In this document: positions 24,627 to 33,992 of the stretch, piece by piece
Layout of the letters: every line of letters begins with the position of its first letter
Numbering within the stretch: position 1 is the stretch's first letter
From: Anaeromusa acidaminophila DSM 3853
GTDB lineage: Bacteria; Bacillota; Negativicutes; Anaeromusales; Anaeromusaceae
NCBI RefSeq assembly: GCF_000374545.1
Contig: NZ_KB894587.1
Span: forward strand, 102,340 to 166,339
DNA length: 64,000 nucleotides
Direction: 5' to 3'
Made by a program: the position numbers and the translations under genes
The notes under the pieces: model-generated
The model's database searches: none
What the model was told of the DNA's origin: nothing
The model's input: only the letters and a program-made list of their open reading frames with translations

Positions 24627-25922
24627 TTAAACCGACGAGCTGCTTTCCGCTGTTCTACGCACCGCCGTCCCTGCATGGGGTTGAATTAGGCGAACCAAGC
24701 GGGTTGCAAACCAGTAATCCAAACCCCAGTTAAAAAATACCGCCAGCCGATTGCGGGTTCCTTCCAGGCGCAACAAGTGAACCAACAGCCAAAACACCCA
24801 GGTCAAAAAGCCTTTGCTTTGCAGCGGTCCGATTTTCGCGACGGCAAAATGACGGCCAACTGTCGCCATAGCGCCTTTATCTTGATACGAAAAAGTCTGC
24901 AAGGGTTCCCCGCGAAGCAAGCGCATAATATTCTCGACAGCCAAGTTAGCCTGCTGCACGGCTACTGGCGCAACCATGGGCAGCAATACGCCCTCTTGTT
25001 GCAATCCGGCGGCATCGCCTATGCAAAAGACACCTTCTGCTCCCGGAACCTGCAAGGTCGGCGTTATCAGCACTCTATTCTGACGTCCTCGTTCCACCTG
25101 CAGCTGTTCCACTAGGGAAGAAGCTTTAACTCCAGAGGCCCAAATCATGGTATGCGCTGCCATCGCGCTGCCGTCGCGAAAAGTCAGGCAAGCGCCGTCA
25201 TACCCGGCAACAGCCGTTTGCAAACGCACTTCTACGCCTTTGCGACTCAATGCTTGCCGCGCCGCTTCCGATAAGGCTTCCGGCACCATAGGCAGCAGCC
25301 GTTCTCCCGCTTCCACTAAGACCACTTTAATTTCGTCACGCAATAATGCCGGATAATCAGGCAACAGCGTCCGTTCGATCAATTCCGTCAAGGCGCCGGC
25401 GCACTCTACGCCGGTAGCGCCGCCGCCGCTGACGGCAAACGTCAGCAACGCCTTGCGACGCTGCACATGCGCTTCTTGTAACGCTTCTTCAAACTTCAAC
25501 AAAATATGATTACGAATCGCAATCGCCTCGTCAATGTCTTTTAAGCCAAAGGCATGGGCTTGCACATCTTCCATGCCGAAGAAATTAGTTTCTCCGCCTA
25601 CCGCTAAAATCAAGTAGTCATAGGTGACTTCGCCGCTGTTGGTTTTCACCGTCTTTTGGACAAAATCCACACCGGTAACCTCCGCCATGCGAAACTCCAA
25701 ATTCTCCTGTTTTCGCAAAAGCGAGCGAGTGGAGCTTGCAATATCAGCCGGCGCCAATGAGGCGGTGGCTACTTGATACAGTAAGGGCTGAAACAGATGA
25801 TAATGACGCCGATCAATCAACACCACGTCGACATCCTTATCCGCCAATTGACGAACCGCTTGTAATCCCCCAAAACCTCCTCCGACAACAACAACTTTAG
25901 GTCTTTGCTGCAATGCTTGCAT
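24627..25922 (-). CDS. ndh: Type II NADH dehydrogenase (NDH-2)
   Basis: 431 residues. FAD-binding GGGFGGLQA at residue 14 and NADH-binding VSGGGATGVECAGAL near residue 170 give the two-dinucleotide-fold NDH-2 arrangement, with CIGDAAG further on. The C-terminal part (FFNWGLDYWFATRLVRLI) is amphipathic, as expected for the monotopic membrane anchor. It passes electrons from NADH to quinone without pumping. In an anaerobe of this type it may oxidise NADH via menaquinone or serve oxygen removal (inferred). Start ATG at 25922. Confidence 0.9.
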   Translation of the reverse strand: MQALQQRPKVVVVGGGFGGLQAVRQLADKDVDVVLIDRRHYHLFQPLLYQVATASLAPADIASSTRSLLRKQENLEFRMAEVTGVDFVQKTVKTNSGEVTYDYLILAVGGETNFFGMEDVQAHAFGLKDIDEAIAIRNHILLKFEEALQEAHVQRRKALLTFAVSGGGATGVECAGALTELIERTLLPDYPALLRDEIKVVLVEAGERLLPMVPEALSEAARQALSRKGVEVRLQTAVAGYDGACLTFRDGSAMAAHTMIWASGVKASSLVEQLQVERGRQNRVLITPTLQVPGAEGVFCIGDAAGLQQEGVLLPMVAPVAVQQANLAVENIMRLLRGEPLQTFSYQDKGAMATVGRHFAVAKIGPLQSKGFLTWVFWLLVHLLRLEGTRNRLAVFFNWGLDYWFATRLVRLIQPHAGTAVRRTAESSSSV

Positions 25923-26031
25923 AATTCCACCTCATCTTCTAGTTTATAACTAAAATAAATCCTTACCAAAATTCCAAAGGCTTTTTCATCTTTTTAGTGA
26001 TTTTTTTCACTTTCTTGTGTAAAAAAATATA

Positions 26032-26047
26032 TTTGTATACACAATAC
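26032..26047. promoter_or_regulatory. TTTGTATAC-containing palindrome in the ndh/nrdD intergenic region
   Basis: TTTGTATACACAATAC shares nine bases with the sites upstream of aspA and the DASS carrier. It lies about 110 bases upstream of ndh in the 638-base gap 25923-26560. Apart from this site, the NrdR boxes and the nrdD promoter, that gap is AT-rich and I see no gene in it. Confidence 0.35.
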
Positions 26048-26423
26048 AGTACCCTTGTTTGTGATTATTTTACCATAGTCGTTTTTTACTGTAAATATAT
26101 GCAGTGCTTTAATTAATATCTTTTATTCTTTAATAAATATCTCTTTTAAGCAGCCAACACTTTACTTTTTAATTACTATTTTTTGCATTATTCTGTTAAC
26201 ATTAGGGAGAATGTGTACATTTTTATCTTGACTTCATTTTTCCGTTATTGACTCTCTTTTTCTGCTTGTTATTTCCTCTGTATTGATATACAATTTGCTT
26301 CTGTCTGCATACAAGCGTATTCCTAAAATATAAGTCAAGCGCAAATCCATAAATTAGGACTATTTCGTCCCGAAAAACCCATTTAAGCAGGACTTCTTAT
26401 TATTTCAGGCCAGGACGCCAATG

Positions 26424-26470
26424 CACAATATATAGTGCTAAACATTATTGACCAACACTATATATTCATG
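26424..26470. promoter_or_regulatory. Two NrdR boxes upstream of nrdD
   Basis: CACAATATATAGTGCT (26424-26439) and ACACTATATATTCATG (26455-26470) each match the NrdR box (ACACWATATATWGTGT-like). Their centres are 31 bases apart, three helical turns, as is usual for paired boxes. The second box fills the spacer between the -35 and -10 elements, which fits repression by the ATP/dATP-sensing regulator NrdR. Confidence 0.85.
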
Positions 26471-26476
26471 TAAAAT
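26448..26476 (+). promoter_or_regulatory. Promoter of nrdD
   Basis: TTGACC (26448-26453), 17 bases, TAAAAT (26471-26476): a near-consensus sigma-70 promoter, overlapped by the second NrdR box. Confidence 0.7.
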
Positions 26477-26518
26477 TAAAATCGGCTTTAAAGAAACCAT
26501 CTAATTTCACATCTACAT

Positions 26519-26560
26519 AAGGAGGTGACTGGCGCAGCATTCTATGCTGCCGCCTTGCCC
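26519..26560 (+). promoter_or_regulatory. Ribosome site separated from the nrdD start by a stem-loop
   Basis: The only good Shine-Dalgarno sequence, AAGGAGGTGACT (26519-26530), lies over 30 bases before the ATG at 26561. Between them GGCGCAGCAT (26531-26540) pairs with ATGCTGCCGCC (26544-26554) with one bulged base and a 3-base loop. When folded, the effective spacing to the ATG falls to about 11 bases. Confidence 0.6.
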
Positions 26561-28897
26561 ATGCTGACTACCATTGTTAAACGTGACGGACGCCAAGTTC
26601 CCTTTAATTTAGAAAAGATCGCCAACGCTATTGCTAAGTCTCTGCAGACTGCAGGCATTAACGACAACACAAAAGCTTTGCAACTGGCTACAGAAGTGGT
26701 CCATCAAGCTACCTTGATTTATACCAACCAAAACACGCCGCCCAGTGTAGAAGATATTCAAGATATTGTAGAAAAGGTACTAATCAACGCGGATCTAGCT
26801 CAAGCCGCAAAAGCTTATATTTTGTATCGCGCCGAGCGTACGAGAATGCGGGAAATGAACACCCGCTTGATGAAAACCTACGAGGAAATTACCCACAGCG
26901 CTTCTAAAGAAAGTAATTTAAAACGCGACAATGCCAATATTGACGGCGATTCTTCCATGGGCGCCATGCTGAAATACGGTTCGGAAGGCGCAAAAATCTT
27001 CAATGAAATGTATATTTTGAAGCCAGACCATGCCAAAGCGCACAAAGACGGAGACATCCATATTCACGATTTTGATTTTTACACCCTAACCACCACTTGC
27101 TGCCAGATTGATATTCAACGCTTGTTCCAGGGCGGTTTTTCTACCGGCCATGGACAATTGCGGGAACCCAATGACATTTCCAGCTACTCCGCGCTTGCTT
27201 GTATCGCCATTCAATCGAACCAAAACGACCAGCATGGCGGTCAGAGCATTCCTAATTTCGACTACGGTTTGGCCGAAGGAGTTCGCAAGACCTTTGTCAA
27301 GCGTTACCAAGACAATCTGAGCAAAGCCCTGTTTTTTGAAAGCGCCCAAGAAAATGTTAAGGATCTCGTCGTTGAAGCGGCTCAAACACTTTACGAGCAA
27401 GAGCAGTTGCAAATTACCTTAGCCAATGACTGCGGCTATCAAGAAAAAGAGTTTTCCTTGCTGAAAAACGCATTCAACACGGCTTTACTAACTAAAGCGC
27501 AGCAGTTCGCTTTTTCGCAGGCTGTCACTGAGACGGACAAAGCTACCTACCAGGCCATGGAAGCCCTGATTCACAACCTTAACACCATGCACAGCCGAGC
27601 CGGAGCGCAGGTCCCTTTTAGCTCTATTAACTACGGTACCGATACGTCTCTGGAAGGACGCATGGTAGTCAAAAACATTCTATTAGCTACAGAATCCGGT
27701 TTAGGCTGCGGCGAAACACCGATCTTCCCGATCCAGATTTTCAAGATCAAAGAAGGCGTCAGCTATAACCCGGAAGATCCTAATTACGACTTATTTAAAT
27801 TAGCCTGCCGCGTCAGCGCTAAGCGCCTCTTCCCTAACTTCTCCTTTATCGACGCGCCTTTTAACTCTCAATATTATCAAGAAGGCCGTCCGGAAACAGA
27901 GATCGCTTATATGGGCTGCCGCACCCGCGTTATTGGCAACCCCGCCGTTCCTTCTCAGGAAATCGTTTACGGCCGCGGCAATCTCAGCTTTACTTCGATC
28001 AATCTGCCTCGTTTAGGCATTCTCAGCCATGGCGACAAAGATCAATTCTACAAACGCTTGGATGAACTCATTGATCTTTGTATCGACCAGCTTTTAGAGC
28101 GCTTTGAGATTCAATGCCGCAAAAAAGTGCGCAATTATCCTTTCCTTATGGGCAATGGCATCTGGCTGGATTCGGATAAGCTTTCCGCCGACGATGAAGT
28201 ACGTGAAGTACTTAAACACGGCACGCTGACCGTAGGCTTTATCGGCCTAGCGGAATGCTTGAAAGCGCTCATCGGTCAGCACCACGGAGAAACGGATGCA
28301 GCGCAAGAGGCGGGGCTGCGCATTGTTAGGCATATGCGTCAGCGCATGGACGATGCTTCTAAAAAATATGGCCTGAATTTTTCTCTGATCGCTACGCCTG
28401 CCGAAGGACTTTCCGGCCGCTTTGTAGATATGGACCGCAAGCGCTTTGGCAGCGTTCCCGGGGTCACAGACCGCGCCTATTACACCAACTCTTTCCATGT
28501 ACCGGTCTACTGCCCTATTGGCTCCTATAAAAAAGTTCAGTTGGAAGCGCCGTACCATGAGCTTACCAATGGCGGTCATATTACCTATGTGGAAGTGGAC
28601 GGCGATCCCCTTAAAAACCTTGACGCCTTTGAATCCATTGTCCGCTGCATGAAAGAAAGCGGCATTGGCTATGGCGCCATCAACCACCCGGTGGATCACG
28701 ATCCGCTTTGCGGCTATAACGGGATTATCGACGAAGTCTGCCCGCAGTGCGGCCGTTCCGAAGGCGAGTCCGGGTCTTTTGAGCGCATTCGCCGCATTAC
28801 CGGTTACCTTGTTGGCACCCTGGACCGGTTCAATAACGCCAAACGCGCCGAAGAAAAAGATCGCTATAAGCACCTAGCCATTAGCGAGCAACGTTAA
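26561..28897 (+). CDS. nrdD: Anaerobic ribonucleoside-triphosphate reductase (class III)
   Basis: 778 residues reducing NTPs to dNTPs with a glycyl radical. The N-terminal ATP-cone (VKRDGRQVPFNLEKI, residues about 6-20) is the allosteric site; the C-terminal RRITGYL places the radical glycine at about G748. A metal-binding cluster is visible as LCGYNG and VCPQCG. I prefer the ATG at 26561 because family members begin just before KRDGR and the earlier in-frame GTG (26525) lies inside the Shine-Dalgarno itself. The NrdR-box promoter controls it. No nrdG activase follows: a terminator comes right after the stop, so the activase must be encoded elsewhere. Confidence 0.95.
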   Translation: MLTTIVKRDGRQVPFNLEKIANAIAKSLQTAGINDNTKALQLATEVVHQATLIYTNQNTPPSVEDIQDIVEKVLINADLAQAAKAYILYRAERTRMREMNTRLMKTYEEITHSASKESNLKRDNANIDGDSSMGAMLKYGSEGAKIFNEMYILKPDHAKAHKDGDIHIHDFDFYTLTTTCCQIDIQRLFQGGFSTGHGQLREPNDISSYSALACIAIQSNQNDQHGGQSIPNFDYGLAEGVRKTFVKRYQDNLSKALFFESAQENVKDLVVEAAQTLYEQEQLQITLANDCGYQEKEFSLLKNAFNTALLTKAQQFAFSQAVTETDKATYQAMEALIHNLNTMHSRAGAQVPFSSINYGTDTSLEGRMVVKNILLATESGLGCGETPIFPIQIFKIKEGVSYNPEDPNYDLFKLACRVSAKRLFPNFSFIDAPFNSQYYQEGRPETEIAYMGCRTRVIGNPAVPSQEIVYGRGNLSFTSINLPRLGILSHGDKDQFYKRLDELIDLCIDQLLERFEIQCRKKVRNYPFLMGNGIWLDSDKLSADDEVREVLKHGTLTVGFIGLAECLKALIGQHHGETDAAQEAGLRIVRHMRQRMDDASKKYGLNFSLIATPAEGLSGRFVDMDRKRFGSVPGVTDRAYYTNSFHVPVYCPIGSYKKVQLEAPYHELTNGGHITYVEVDGDPLKNLDAFESIVRCMKESGIGYGAINHPVDHDPLCGYNGIIDEVCPQCGRSEGESGSFERIRRITGYLVGTLDRFNNAKRAEEKDRYKHLAISEQR

Positions 28898-28916
28898 CTT
28901 CAAGACAATATCTTCC

Positions 28917-28961
28917 GCCTCTCCGTTATAGGATAATGCCTATGACGGGGAGGCTTTTTTT
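28917..28961 (+). terminator. Terminator of nrdD
   Basis: Sixteen-base arms GCCTCTCCGTTATAGG/CCTATGACGGGGAGGC, one or two mismatches, then seven T. Confidence 0.93.
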
Positions 28962-29094
28962 ATAAAAAGTTACCCATTTTCGACGAAAAAAAGGAAAACT
29001 TTAACAAGACGCTGAATTATAAAAAAGTTCGTTAAAATCAGACTTCACTTGCAGCAGTCAGCATACATGTTAGAACCTAAGGAGGAGTCCGTTT

Positions 29095-31578
29095 ATGATG
29101 CAAAGCAATAGTACTTGCAAGCACGACAACTCTTGCTTCTTAAATAACATTGCCTACGAAGCGCTTCTTAATAAAATAAACGATATCGTTCTTCTCACCC
29201 GCCTGGACGGTTCCATCTATTATGCAAACCAAGCAGCCGCTGACGCTTATCAATATTCACCAGAGGAAATGCTAGAGCTGTCGTTGCAACAGCTTTGCGC
29301 ATCAAACTCTGCTACCTATCTCCAGCATCATCTTGCCGAAGCGAAGGCTTCTGACAAAACGATCCATGTCACACATATACGCAGTGATCGTTCTTGTTTT
29401 CTTGCTGAAATTCAGACATCTTGTTTCCCGCTGTTGGAAAAACCCTATTACTTGCATATTGTTCAAGATCTTTCCCACGTTAAGGAACTTGATCAGTCCT
29501 TAACTTCCTTCACGATCGAAAATCAGGCCCTTCAGAATGACTTATCCGCCGCCTACGAAGAACTATTAGCTTCTGAGGAAGAATTACGTCAACAACTGGA
29601 TGAGCTGCTCACACGCGACTATACCATCCAGCAGCAGCAATTTTTGCTGCAATCGCTGCAAAAAAGCATGTTCCAAGTACTGCACCATTTGCAGGAAGAA
29701 GACATTTTACAGTACATCCTGAAAGCGGCTGCCTCACTGGTGCAAACAAAGCATGGTTTTATACATAAAACAGATGCCGCAGCCCAAGTACATTTCCAGG
29801 CCCACGGCTTAGGCGTCCATGCTTGCTGTGTCGGTGTTTCATTTCCCTGGCAGGAAGGGTTAGCCGGGGAATTAATGCGCCAGAGATGCACCATTGTTGA
29901 AAATGACTATACCGCATATCAACTGCGTAATGAGCCGCCCACTGCACTGCGTGCGCGTTTCAATAAGCATCACCTCTCCTATCCTGACATGCATGCTGTG
30001 GTGCTAACCCCCTTATGGAACAAGGAAGAAATTATCGGGATCATCGGCCTAAGTCGCTACGAAAGCGAGGGGAGTTTCACGCCCGCCGAAGCGGAAGCGT
30101 TGGAACAATTTGCCAGCATGGCATCCCTGGCGCTAAATAATTCTAAACTAATTCACTCTTTAAAAAGAGAAAATTTAGTGCGCCGTCAAGCTGAACAACG
30201 CTTGCTGAAAAGCACCCATGAAAACCAAGCTCTTTTTGAAGCTATTCCAGACGCGATCTTCACCGTCGACAAAGACGGGCGGTTTTTACAATATAAAGCC
30301 AGCTCTATGGCTTTAGCTCTCCCCTCTGAAACATTTTTAGGAAAAACAGCCCATGAAATTCTCTCACCATCTTTGGCAAAAAAAGCAATGCGCTTTTTAC
30401 AACAAGCTCTTGCCGTTAAGCGTCTCCAAACTTTTGATTTTGAATGGAATACACAGCATTATGAAGCTCGGCTTGTCCCCATGGAAGCAGATAAAGCGAT
30501 CGCTATTGTCCGCAACATCACAGAACGCTACGAGTGGGAAAAAAAGCTTCGCCACCAAAGCTTACACGATAGTTTAACTGGGCTTTATAACCGTACTTCC
30601 TTTGAAGAAAAAATGCAGCAAATAAGTCAAATTCAGCAAACCGCCGGTTTGCTTGTCTGTGATGTAGACGGTCTAAAACTTTTAAACGATACCTTTGGCC
30701 ACGCCACCGGCGATCAAGCCTTGCGCCAAGTAGCCGAACTATTGCAAGACGCCTTTCCTGCCGACTCCTTTCTCGCCCGCATTGGCGGCGATGAGTTTGC
30801 CGCCGTTTTCAACCAGCCTTCGCAAGATTTTTTCCCTACGGTTTGTACCAAAATCCGCAGCGCCTTAGAAAAACACAATCAGTCTCAGCACCGCTTTCCG
30901 GTCAGTCTTTCTTTGGGCTACGCCATCTCCTCCGAAAATCCCCCGGACATGTGCTCTCTCTTCAAGGAAGCGGATACCAATATGTACCGCGAAAAATTGC
31001 TCCAAAAGCAAAGCGCTAAAAACGCCATAGTCCAGACTCTGGAGCGCGCCTTAGAAGCAAGGGACTACTTAACTGAAGGCCATGGCAAACGTCTGCATGA
31101 TTTGATGGAGCAGTTTATTGAGTTTCTAGGCTTGCCGGCTTCCCAACTAGCCGATTTGCGCCTGCTAGCCCATTTTCACGACATCGGCAAGGTAGGCATC
31201 CCCGATCATATTCTATTTAAACCCGGTCCTCTCACCGAAGAAGAATGGGCGATTATGAAGCAGCATACGGAAATAGGCTATCGCATGGCCAAGTCCATTC
31301 CCGATTTTGAACCGATCGCCGATTGGATCATCAGCCATCATGAGCGCTGGGACGGACACGGTTATCCGCAGGGACTCAAAAAGACAGCCATCCCGCTGCC
31401 TTGCCGCATTCTCGCGTTGGTTGACACCTATGACGCCATGACGCATGACCGACCTTATCGCAAGGCGGCTTCCGAGAAGGAAGCCGTGGAAGAACTGCTT
31501 CGCTGTTCCGGCAGCCAGTTCGATCCCGAACTGACCCTGCAATTTATTAAAATGCTTAAAAACGAGACGCCTTTTTAG
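29095..31578 (+). CDS. PAS-GAF-PAS-GGDEF-HD-GYP cyclic-di-GMP signalling protein
   Basis: 827 residues, cytoplasmic by appearance (no membrane helix). Order: PAS (about 20-130), coiled coil (about 140-190), GAF (about 195-350), PAS (about 375-465), GGDEF (about 490-650) and HD-GYP (about 650-827). The diguanylate cyclase motif RIGGDEF is intact (G564-F568). The phosphodiesterase motifs HFHDIGK (H695, D696) and HHERWDGHGYP (from H748) are also intact. It could make and break c-di-GMP; which activity wins depends on the PAS/GAF ligands, unknown here. TAAGGAGGAG precedes the ATG; terminators flank it, so monocistronic. Confidence 0.93.
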   Translation: MMQSNSTCKHDNSCFLNNIAYEALLNKINDIVLLTRLDGSIYYANQAAADAYQYSPEEMLELSLQQLCASNSATYLQHHLAEAKASDKTIHVTHIRSDRSCFLAEIQTSCFPLLEKPYYLHIVQDLSHVKELDQSLTSFTIENQALQNDLSAAYEELLASEEELRQQLDELLTRDYTIQQQQFLLQSLQKSMFQVLHHLQEEDILQYILKAAASLVQTKHGFIHKTDAAAQVHFQAHGLGVHACCVGVSFPWQEGLAGELMRQRCTIVENDYTAYQLRNEPPTALRARFNKHHLSYPDMHAVVLTPLWNKEEIIGIIGLSRYESEGSFTPAEAEALEQFASMASLALNNSKLIHSLKRENLVRRQAEQRLLKSTHENQALFEAIPDAIFTVDKDGRFLQYKASSMALALPSETFLGKTAHEILSPSLAKKAMRFLQQALAVKRLQTFDFEWNTQHYEARLVPMEADKAIAIVRNITERYEWEKKLRHQSLHDSLTGLYNRTSFEEKMQQISQIQQTAGLLVCDVDGLKLLNDTFGHATGDQALRQVAELLQDAFPADSFLARIGGDEFAAVFNQPSQDFFPTVCTKIRSALEKHNQSQHRFPVSLSLGYAISSENPPDMCSLFKEADTNMYREKLLQKQSAKNAIVQTLERALEARDYLTEGHGKRLHDLMEQFIEFLGLPASQLADLRLLAHFHDIGKVGIPDHILFKPGPLTEEEWAIMKQHTEIGYRMAKSIPDFEPIADWIISHHERWDGHGYPQGLKKTAIPLPCRILALVDTYDAMTHDRPYRKAASEKEAVEELLRCSGSQFDPELTLQFIKMLKNETPF

Positions 31579-31591
31579 TTCTATTCGCAAC

Positions 31592-31639
31592 AAAAAATAA
31601 GGAATAGCAGTCATATAGTGGCTGCCATTCCTTATTTTT
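31592..31639. terminator. Bidirectional terminator
   Basis: AAAATAAGGAATAGCAG pairs with CTGCCATTCCTTATTTT with a mismatch; T tracts on both strands. Between convergent genes 29095-31578 and 31659-32234. Confidence 0.85.
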
Positions 31640-31658
31640 CATTTCTTGATGCGTTACG

Positions 31659-32234
31659 CTAGCCTTGCAATTTTTGCAACAGCCACGCCATATTTTCTCC
31701 CAGGTTAGTCATATTCGCTATGCCTTCTTGATCGTCCGCCACTTCCCCAGCCGCATTTCCATACCCCATATTCCAATAGGTCGAGCCCACTAAAAACATT
31801 TCCTTACTATGTAAAAAGTGATTCAACGTATCGAAAGCGCTTATAGCGCCACCGCGTCGCGCCGCCACAATGGCAGCGCCCGCTTTGTGCCGCAAAAGCC
31901 CCCGATTCGCGGCCAGCACGATACTGGCGCGGTCAATAAAGGCCTTCATTTGCGAGGTAACCCCTGCCGAATAAACTGGCGAGGCCAAAATCAATCCATC
32001 TGCCGCTATGATTTTCTCCAAACATGCATTAAATGCGTCATCCTCCATAATACACCGTTTGTTTTGACGCGCAATGCAAGCGCGACAAGCAATACAGCCT
32101 TTTACTGGATACTGCGCCAAAGAAATCGTTTCGGTTGCAATACCACGGCGGTTTAGTTCTTTATAGACCGTCTGCAAAAGCAGCTCCGTATTTCCTTGCA
32201 GCCGCGGACTGCCGTTTATGCCAATTACCTTCAT
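31659..32234 (-). CDS. Iron-sulfur flavoprotein / NADPH-dependent FMN reductase family
   Basis: 191 residues of flavodoxin-like fold starting VIGINGSPR, the FMN phosphate loop of the NADPH-dependent FMN reductase family. The cysteine cluster GCIACRACI...C (four Cys within about 20 residues near position 50) is the compact [4Fe-4S] motif of archaeal and clostridial iron-sulfur flavoproteins (Isf). SPVYSAGVTSQMKAFIDR is typical of the family. Probably reduces O2, peroxide or another small acceptor with ferredoxin electrons (inferred). The ATG at 32234 has GGAGG seven bases upstream; a TTG precedes it by one codon. Confidence 0.85.
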   Translation of the reverse strand: MKVIGINGSPRLQGNTELLLQTVYKELNRRGIATETISLAQYPVKGCIACRACIARQNKRCIMEDDAFNACLEKIIAADGLILASPVYSAGVTSQMKAFIDRASIVLAANRGLLRHKAGAAIVAARRGGAISAFDTLNHFLHSKEMFLVGSTYWNMGYGNAAGEVADDQEGIANMTNLGENMAWLLQKLQG

Positions 32235-32267
32235 CAAAGTACCTCCTCTTGCAAACTCATCGCTCTT

Positions 32268-33293
32268 TTATAGTTCATGAAAGGGTACATTCAGTAACGG
32301 ATAGCTGCGCCACGATGCATAATCAAAATGCCACCATTCTTCCGGATATACCGTAAACCCTTCGCCTGCCATTAAGAGCCGCAAAAGTTCCCGACGTTCG
32401 CGCTGCACAGAGGTTCCTCCAGGATACCACGAATAAGCGCGCAGTGAAAACTCATCATAGCCGCTGCCCATAGCCACGCTCTGTCCGGTCTTTCTGGAAT
32501 ACAATCCAATATCGACAGCGCCGCCTCGATTATGCCTCGAGCCTTTTGCCGGATCCGCCACAAAGATTTTTTGCGCTTCCGGCGTTGCGTCCCAAAACAT
32601 CTTCGTCACATACCACGGGCGATAGGCGTCATAAACAATCAGACCATAGCCGTATTTTTCAAGCGCCTGATTCACCCTTACCAACGCTTCTGCCGCCGGA
32701 CGCTGCAGAAAGGCTCTTCCCTCTTCATATAAAGGCATCCCCATAAAATTATTGTCCGTAGCATAACGAATGTCTAATTGCAACGAAGCATCCAAATTTT
32801 TCAGTTCCACTAGATCAGGTTCTAAAAATACGCCCTCTTCTATAGGCATCTTCGCTTGCAACGCCTTCTGGCGCAGGCCTGCTAGCGGCAACTGAGGCTG
32901 AATCCGAAAGGTTTTTCCTTCGTCCTGCGCAAAACTCTGCTTAGCATATCGTTTCTCGCCTAGTATCACGCTCGCTACCCGCTGCTTATCATCATAAAGA
33001 AAGCTCACTTTTGTCTGCGTTTGTTGCTTGGGACTTATCATCAGCAATTCATAGCTTCCATCCGCTTCTTTCTTCAACGGATAGCTGCAATAGCTGGCAA
33101 ATTCTTGGTCTTCTTGATTTTCCACCTTATACAACAGTTCCAATTCTCCACTCCGCTCGCGGATTAAAAGCTGATCCTTCTCTTGCCCGTAAACCCCTAG
33201 AAGATTTTCCTCCGCTGCTAAAGCACAGCTAGAGCCGACCAGCAAAAAAAGAAACAGGATGGCAGCGCAAGTCCGGTTAACAAATTTACTCAT
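32268..33293 (-). CDS. Exported D-alanyl-D-alanine dipeptidase (VanX/DdpX family)
   Basis: 341 residues with an N-terminal signal peptide (LFLFLLVGSSCALA). The C-terminal ~190 residues are the M15D zinc peptidase: SRHNRGGAVD holds ligands H254 and D261, and EEWWHFDY supplies catalytic E319 and ligand H322. VanX proteins are usually about 200 residues; here roughly 120 extra residues of beta-rich, unassigned sequence follow the signal peptide. In this setting it is more likely to recycle cell-wall D-Ala-D-Ala than to confer glycopeptide resistance, since no van genes are near. AAGGAGGATC precedes the start. Confidence 0.9.
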   Translation of the reverse strand: MSKFVNRTCAAILFLFLLVGSSCALAAEENLLGVYGQEKDQLLIRERSGELELLYKVENQEDQEFASYCSYPLKKEADGSYELLMISPKQQTQTKVSFLYDDKQRVASVILGEKRYAKQSFAQDEGKTFRIQPQLPLAGLRQKALQAKMPIEEGVFLEPDLVELKNLDASLQLDIRYATDNNFMGMPLYEEGRAFLQRPAAEALVRVNQALEKYGYGLIVYDAYRPWYVTKMFWDATPEAQKIFVADPAKGSRHNRGGAVDIGLYSRKTGQSVAMGSGYDEFSLRAYSWYPGGTSVQRERRELLRLLMAGEGFTVYPEEWWHFDYASWRSYPLLNVPFHEL

Positions 33294-33526
33294 GCTGATC
33301 CTCCTTTCGTCTACATGATGGTCCGCCTTTATATCTCATTTTAGTTTTCATTCCTTCTTTCTTCGAAAAAACCTGCTTAACGTGCCCATCCTTCCTAATT
33401 TTCCAATAACAATTTTAGAAATAAACAATTGTAACTATTCTACAATAACAAGGACTTAGTTCTCTTCCTACAGAATATATAATAAAATTATATCCTCATT
33501 TCGGAAAACGGAAGGAGCTCTATCCT

Positions 33527-33988
33527 ATGAAAAAAGCAAAAATCGCCGCCTTTGCTGCCATGCTCTGCTTAACGCTAGCTCTCCCACAGTTCGGCAGCGC
33601 CAGCCCGCAGACCGATTCCCCTGAAAAAACGCAACGCTTCGAGTTTTCCAATGCCCTCACAGGCATGGACTATATTCAGCAATATTTAAGCAGCTTCAAA
33701 AAACTGACAAAGCGAACTGTCGGTCAGCTTTCCGCGGAGGAGCAGCAGCAAATCGGTAATTTAGGCTGGGAAATGCAAAATCTCGGCTTCCGCAACTGGA
33801 CCCAAACGGTAGAAGGCGCTTTGCGCAAACAAAATTATGAGATTCAACGATTAGAATATGAATTAGCTAAAGAACGCTTTCTGAATGAGAAAATAACGAA
33901 AAATGAGTTTTCCGCAAAAGAACGTCAATTCCTGCTCGCTCGTCAGGAATGGGATCAATTCATCAGCAATGCTCATATTGCCGACTAA
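33527..33988 (+). CDS. Small exported protein of unknown function
   Basis: 153 residues with a signal peptide (AAFAAMLCLTLALPQFGSAS). The mature part is short, charged and helical, with two Trp-containing segments (NLGWEMQNLGF, NWTQTVEGALR) and a coiled-coil-like end (IQRLEYELAKERFLNEKI). No family recognised. GGAAGGAGCTC precedes the ATG and a strong terminator follows; transcribed alone. Confidence 0.7.
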   Translation: MKKAKIAAFAAMLCLTLALPQFGSASPQTDSPEKTQRFEFSNALTGMDYIQQYLSSFKKLTKRTVGQLSAEEQQQIGNLGWEMQNLGFRNWTQTVEGALRKQNYEIQRLEYELAKERFLNEKITKNEFSAKERQFLLARQEWDQFISNAHIAD

Positions 33989-33992
33989 CCTA

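Noticed and set aside
26525..26560. GTG at 26525 as the nrdD start
   Set aside because: It lies inside the Shine-Dalgarno sequence itself and would add 12 residues not expected in the family.
29095..31578. c-di-GMP riboswitch in the leader of the soluble GGDEF/HD-GYP gene
   Set aside because: The 133-base leader lacks GGGCAAAC and GGACGCAAAGC elements.
32268..33293. Glycopeptide-resistance operon
   Set aside because: No vanH, vanA or regulator genes in the vicinity; only one dipeptidase.
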